Positions 4,832 to 6,265 of a stretch of DNA of 6,265 nt are shown here, in pieces (positions within the stretch are counted from its first letter, which is position 1; each line of letters begins with the position of its first letter). A program made the position numbers and the translations under genes. The notes under the pieces are model-generated. The model saw nothing but the letters and a program-made list of their open reading frames with translations. It ran no database searches and was not told the DNA's origin. Location: assembly GCA_955652195.1 (NCBI GenBank), contig CATPBC010000496.1:1-6265 (forward strand). The letters run 5' to 3'. The stretch is from an uncultured Xanthobacteraceae bacterium. GTDB lineage: Bacteria > Pseudomonadota > Alphaproteobacteria > Rhizobiales > Xanthobacteraceae.

Positions 4832-6265
4832 TTATTTCACCGGCGCCGCATCGGGAATGAAGCGGCTGCCGAACACCGGCTCTTTATGTGGCGTCGGCGG
4901 CAACTGCCATGCGCCGGTCGAGGGCGGCCGCACTTCGGCATCGACATGTACATCAAGCACGAATGGCTTGTTCGCCCGGATGGCGTGTTCTAGCGCGCCT
5001 GCGAAATCCTCCGACTTACTCACCGTAAGCGCATCCACGCCGCTAGCCTTCGCCCAAGCCGTGAAATCAGGATTGTACGGTTTCTTGTTGGCGCCCTGAT
5101 GGAACATCGTGCCGTGTTCGCGGCCACCAAACATTCCCAGTTGGATATCGCGGATCGAAACCCAGCCGAAATTGTTCCAGATCACCCACACGACCGGAAT
5201 GTTGTATTCAACCGCGGTGCAGAGCACATGGGGAACCATGGTGAAGCAGCCGTCGCCGGTTACCGCCACGACCGGCCGATCCGGCGCCGCAAGCTTAGCG
5301 CCCAATGCGCCGGCGGCGCCGAATCCCATGCCGGAAAAGCCCCAGGAATTGAGCATCGTTTGCGGTCGGCGCGCCTTCCAGAATTGCATGTACCAATTAT
5401 GGCTGACGCCGACATCGCAGCAAATGATTCCATCCGGCGGGATGACCGACTGGCAATCCGCCACCACGCGCTCCGGGCGCATCGGACTGGAATGCAGTGC
5501 GAAATTTGGCCGGACGAATTCGTCCCACGCCGCACGCCATTCGGCGATCTCAGCGAGCCATGGTTTGGTTGCGGACCGCGTGGCATGATCCGCACCGCGC
5601 TGTTCAAGTTCGGTAAGCAGCTGGCGCAAGAACGTGCGTGCGTCGGCCGCCAGCGGAAGGTCGGGCGGATAATTGCGCCCGAGTTCGGCCGGATCGATGT
5701 CGACATGGATGAGCTTGGTGTTTGGAAAATTCCAGGAATAGCCAGGCAGCCATGACGAGGCCGAGCGATCGTCGAACCGCGCCCCGATTGCAATGACAAG
5801 GTCAGCGCGGCGTCCGGCCTCATTGGCTGGAAAAGCGCCGTTGCGGCCGATAAAGCCGAGCGACAGCGGGTCTGCCATGTCGATGCAGCCCATGCCGTTC
5901 GGCGAGGAAATCACCGGGATACCGAGAGTCTTGGTGAACTCGGTCAATTCACGACTTGCTTCTGACAGCGTCACGCCGTGCCCGATGAAGATCACCGGAC
6001 GTCGGGCGGCAAGGATCATGGCGAACGCCCGTGAAACCTCCTCAGGCGAGGCGCCGCTTCGTTGCGCGTTGAGCGGCGCGGCCGGCGCCGGCACTTCCAC
6101 TTCGTCTTCTTCCTGGAAGACGTTGAAGGGCACGTCGAGGTTTACCGGTCCTGGCCGGCCCGCGAGCATCGTCGTCATCGCCTGCCGCAATGCAAGCGGC
6201 AGCATATCGACTCGGGTCGGTTGGAAGCTGCGCTTGACCACAGGCCGCACGATATTGACGAAATC
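4832..6265 (-). CDS. Thiamine-diphosphate-dependent enzyme, acetolactate synthase-like (5' end outside window)
   Basis: Cytoplasmic carboligase/decarboxylase-type enzyme that works on 2-keto acids through thiamine diphosphate; about 477 C-terminal residues are visible and the frame is open through the right edge. Numbering from the first visible codon: the end of the N-terminal PYR domain with RPVVKRSF and GRPGPVNLDVP (36-46); a middle domain (about 75-215) with RPVIFIGHG, GARFDDR (161-167) and IHVDIDPAELG (186-196), both very like acetolactate synthase; and the C-terminal diphosphate-binding domain with MGFG (313-316) and the classic G-D-G (337-339), 24 residues, then N-N (364-365). Against true biosynthetic IlvB: after NN, where that enzyme has LGMV-x-QWQ, this one has FGWVSIRDIQ, and the tail GAWQLPPTPH replaces the usual end. 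The catalytic glutamate lies off the window. No small regulatory subunit gene is visible downstream. Class is firm, the reaction is not; related options include other lyases of the superfamily. Confidence 0.9.
   Translation of the reverse strand, partial: DFVNIVRPVVKRSFQPTRVDMLPLALRQAMTTMLAGRPGPVNLDVPFNVFQEEDEVEVPAPAAPLNAQRSGASPEEVSRAFAMILAARRPVIFIGHGVTLSEASRELTEFTKTLGIPVISSPNGMGCIDMADPLSLGFIGRNGAFPANEAGRRADLVIAIGARFDDRSASSWLPGYSWNFPNTKLIHVDIDPAELGRNYPPDLPLAADARTFLRQLLTELEQRGADHATRSATKPWLAEIAEWRAAWDEFVRPNFALHSSPMRPERVVADCQSVIPPDGIICCDVGVSHNWYMQFWKARRPQTMLNSWGFSGMGFGAAGALGAKLAAPDRPVVAVTGDGCFTMVPHVLCTAVEYNIPVVWVIWNNFGWVSIRDIQLGMFGGREHGTMFHQGANKKPYNPDFTAWAKASGVDALTVSKSEDFAGALEHAIRANKPFVLDVHVDAEVRPPSTGAWQLPPTPHKEPVFGSRFIPDAAPVK

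Noticed and set aside
4506..5099. Plus-strand arginine-rich frame overlapping the coiled-coil gene
   Set aside because: It is an out-of-frame reading of the Ala/Glu/Lys repeats that then runs into antisense of the enzyme gene.
5099..5755. Long plus-strand frame opposite the thiamine-diphosphate enzyme
   Set aside because: It is an antisense shadow in high-GC coding DNA; the minus-strand protein has multiple conserved motifs throughout this span.

Overview
The window looks like chromosomal DNA from a high-GC alphaproteobacterium of the Bradyrhizobium/Xanthobacter/Rhodopseudomonas type. This rests on base composition (about 60% GC over the main genes), on two short palindromic intergenic repeats of kinds common in that group (1246-1292 and 3141-3171), and on small proteins that resemble conserved hypothetical proteins of the group. 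The taxonomic call is an inference from recall; no search was run.

Left part (7-3112, + strand): a complete tripartite ATP-independent periplasmic (TRAP) transporter in the order solute-binding protein (DctP), small membrane subunit (DctQ), large membrane subunit (DctM). DctQ and DctM are translationally coupled (TGATG overlap with a strong ribosome binding site). DctP is separated from them by 137 bases that hold a REP-like hairpin. The first ~190 bases of the DctP reading frame are unusual: about 45% GC, coding an additional hydrophobic stretch that is not part of a normal DctP, in frame with the window edge.

Middle part (3113-4830): a gene-poor stretch of accessory character. It holds a tandem GGTGA repeat on the dctM stop, a palindromic repeat, two very small minus-strand genes each with an excellent Shine-Dalgarno site (a 29-residue single-helix membrane peptide and a 64-residue charged protein), a fragment of an alpha/beta hydrolase cut at both ends, several perfect inverted repeats, and a plus-strand gene for a protein with one membrane helix followed by an Ala/Glu/Lys-rich coiled coil.

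Right part (4832-6265, - strand): the C-terminal ~477 residues of a thiamine-diphosphate enzyme of the acetolactate synthase-like family, running off the right edge. It is convergent with everything on the plus strand, so a metabolic link to the TRAP transporter is possible but not shown.

I see no CRISPR array, RNA gene, transposase or phage gene. The most interesting items are the fused N-terminus of DctP, the hidden 29-residue membrane peptide, and the remnant/inverted-repeat zone. I do not see convincing evidence for a new multi-gene system.
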